From positions 1 through 6,167 of the forward strand of contig JAHELX010000381.1 in the NCBI GenBank assembly GCA_024643945.1: a stretch of DNA of 6,167 nt, written 5' to 3'. The notes below the pieces were generated by a model. That model did not search any database and was not told the DNA's origin. It was given only the letters and a program-made list of their open reading frames with translations. This DNA is from Anaerolineales bacterium (GTDB lineage: Bacteria; Chloroflexota; Anaerolineae; 4572-78; NAK82). Each line of letters begins with the position of its first letter. Positions within the stretch are counted from its first letter, which is position 1. This document shows, piece after piece, positions 5,948 to 6,167 of this stretch. The position numbers and the translations under genes were made by a program.

Positions 5948-6167
5948 ATGCAGGATTGGAAAGCCACAGCCATAGCACATCCCAACATCGCCTTTATCAA
6001 ATACTGGGGCAACCGCGACGACGAGCTGCGCCTGCCGGCCAATCCGTCCCTTTCGATGAACCTGGGCGACCTGCACACGATGACCACGGTCGCCTTCGAG
6101 GAGGGGCTGGAGCGGGACGAGGTGACCATCGACGGCCAGCCGGCCGAGGAAGCGGCCCGGGGGCGCG
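5948..6167 (+). CDS. mvaD: Diphosphomevalonate decarboxylase, 3'-truncated
   Basis: Seventy-three codons from ATG 5948 run off the window end. The start of a GHMP-family diphosphomevalonate decarboxylase is clear: AHPNIAFIKYWGNRDDELRL (10-29) and LPANPSLSMNL (29-39) match the conserved 'A.P.NIA.IKYWGKRD..L.LP.N.S.S..L' region, including the Lys of IKYWG. The enzyme makes isopentenyl diphosphate from mevalonate-5-diphosphate with ATP, the last step of the classical mevalonate pathway. An in-frame Asn replaces the common Lys in the GKRD part. The gene starts 26 bases after the GAP1-like gene with no strong ribosome binding site or evident promoter in the gap. Its codons are markedly more G/C-ending than those of the genes upstream, so it looks like a core gene flanking the cluster. 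Confidence 0.92.
   Translation, partial: MQDWKATAIAHPNIAFIKYWGNRDDELRLPANPSLSMNLGDLHTMTTVAFEEGLERDEVTIDGQPAEEAARGR

Overview
The window looks like a piece of a Chloroflexota genome, probably Anaerolineae or a relative. The reasons are moderately high GC, a steroid 5-alpha-reductase-like gene, a mevalonate-pathway diphosphomevalonate decarboxylase, and a GTPase/GAP1/FGE-fold gene set that I associate with such bacteria. This placement is inference from gene content, not a computed assignment.

Layout, all genes on the + strand: (1) 1-483, the 3' part of a DUF1295/steroid 5-alpha-reductase family membrane protein, with a weak terminator after it. (2) 484-865, a 382-base gap that is far from empty. 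It holds three 10-bp-phased AT-rich repeats, two candidate sigma70-type promoters, a short decayed coding remnant (about 579-665), and an inverted-repeat-bounded, C-rich, hairpin-containing block (651-818). (3) 866-5921, a four-gene cluster: a zinc-ribbon P-loop GTPase (866-1852), a multi-pass membrane protein with a HEAT-like and a Cys-rich C-terminal domain (1981-3588), a cysteine-free formylglycine-generating-enzyme-fold protein (3593-4246), and a GTPase-associated protein 1 (GAP1)-like protein (4269-5921). (4) 5948-6167, the 5' end of mvaD.

The four central genes look like one functional unit. Spacing is tight downstream of the membrane protein (4 and 22 bases), and the GTPase/GAP1/FGE-like set matches the predicted GTP-dependent biological-conflict (defence-like) systems known from comparative genomics. 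A plausible reading is that the GTPase and GAP1 form a GTP-controlled switch, the FGE-fold protein is a ligand-binding sensor, and the glycine-rich membrane protein is the effector or anchor. None of this is proven by sequence alone.

The most unusual observation is that the last ~25-40 codons of the membrane-protein gene occur three times in the window. One copy is intact, as its real C-terminus (3460-3588). Two are decayed remnants in non-coding gaps: 579-665, before the GTPase, and 1885-1991, before the membrane protein, where restoring one base recovers a clean reading frame and stop. This suggests that neighbouring genes with the same C-terminal module were lost here, or that the conserved 3' coding end is a recombination point for swapping genes into the cluster.
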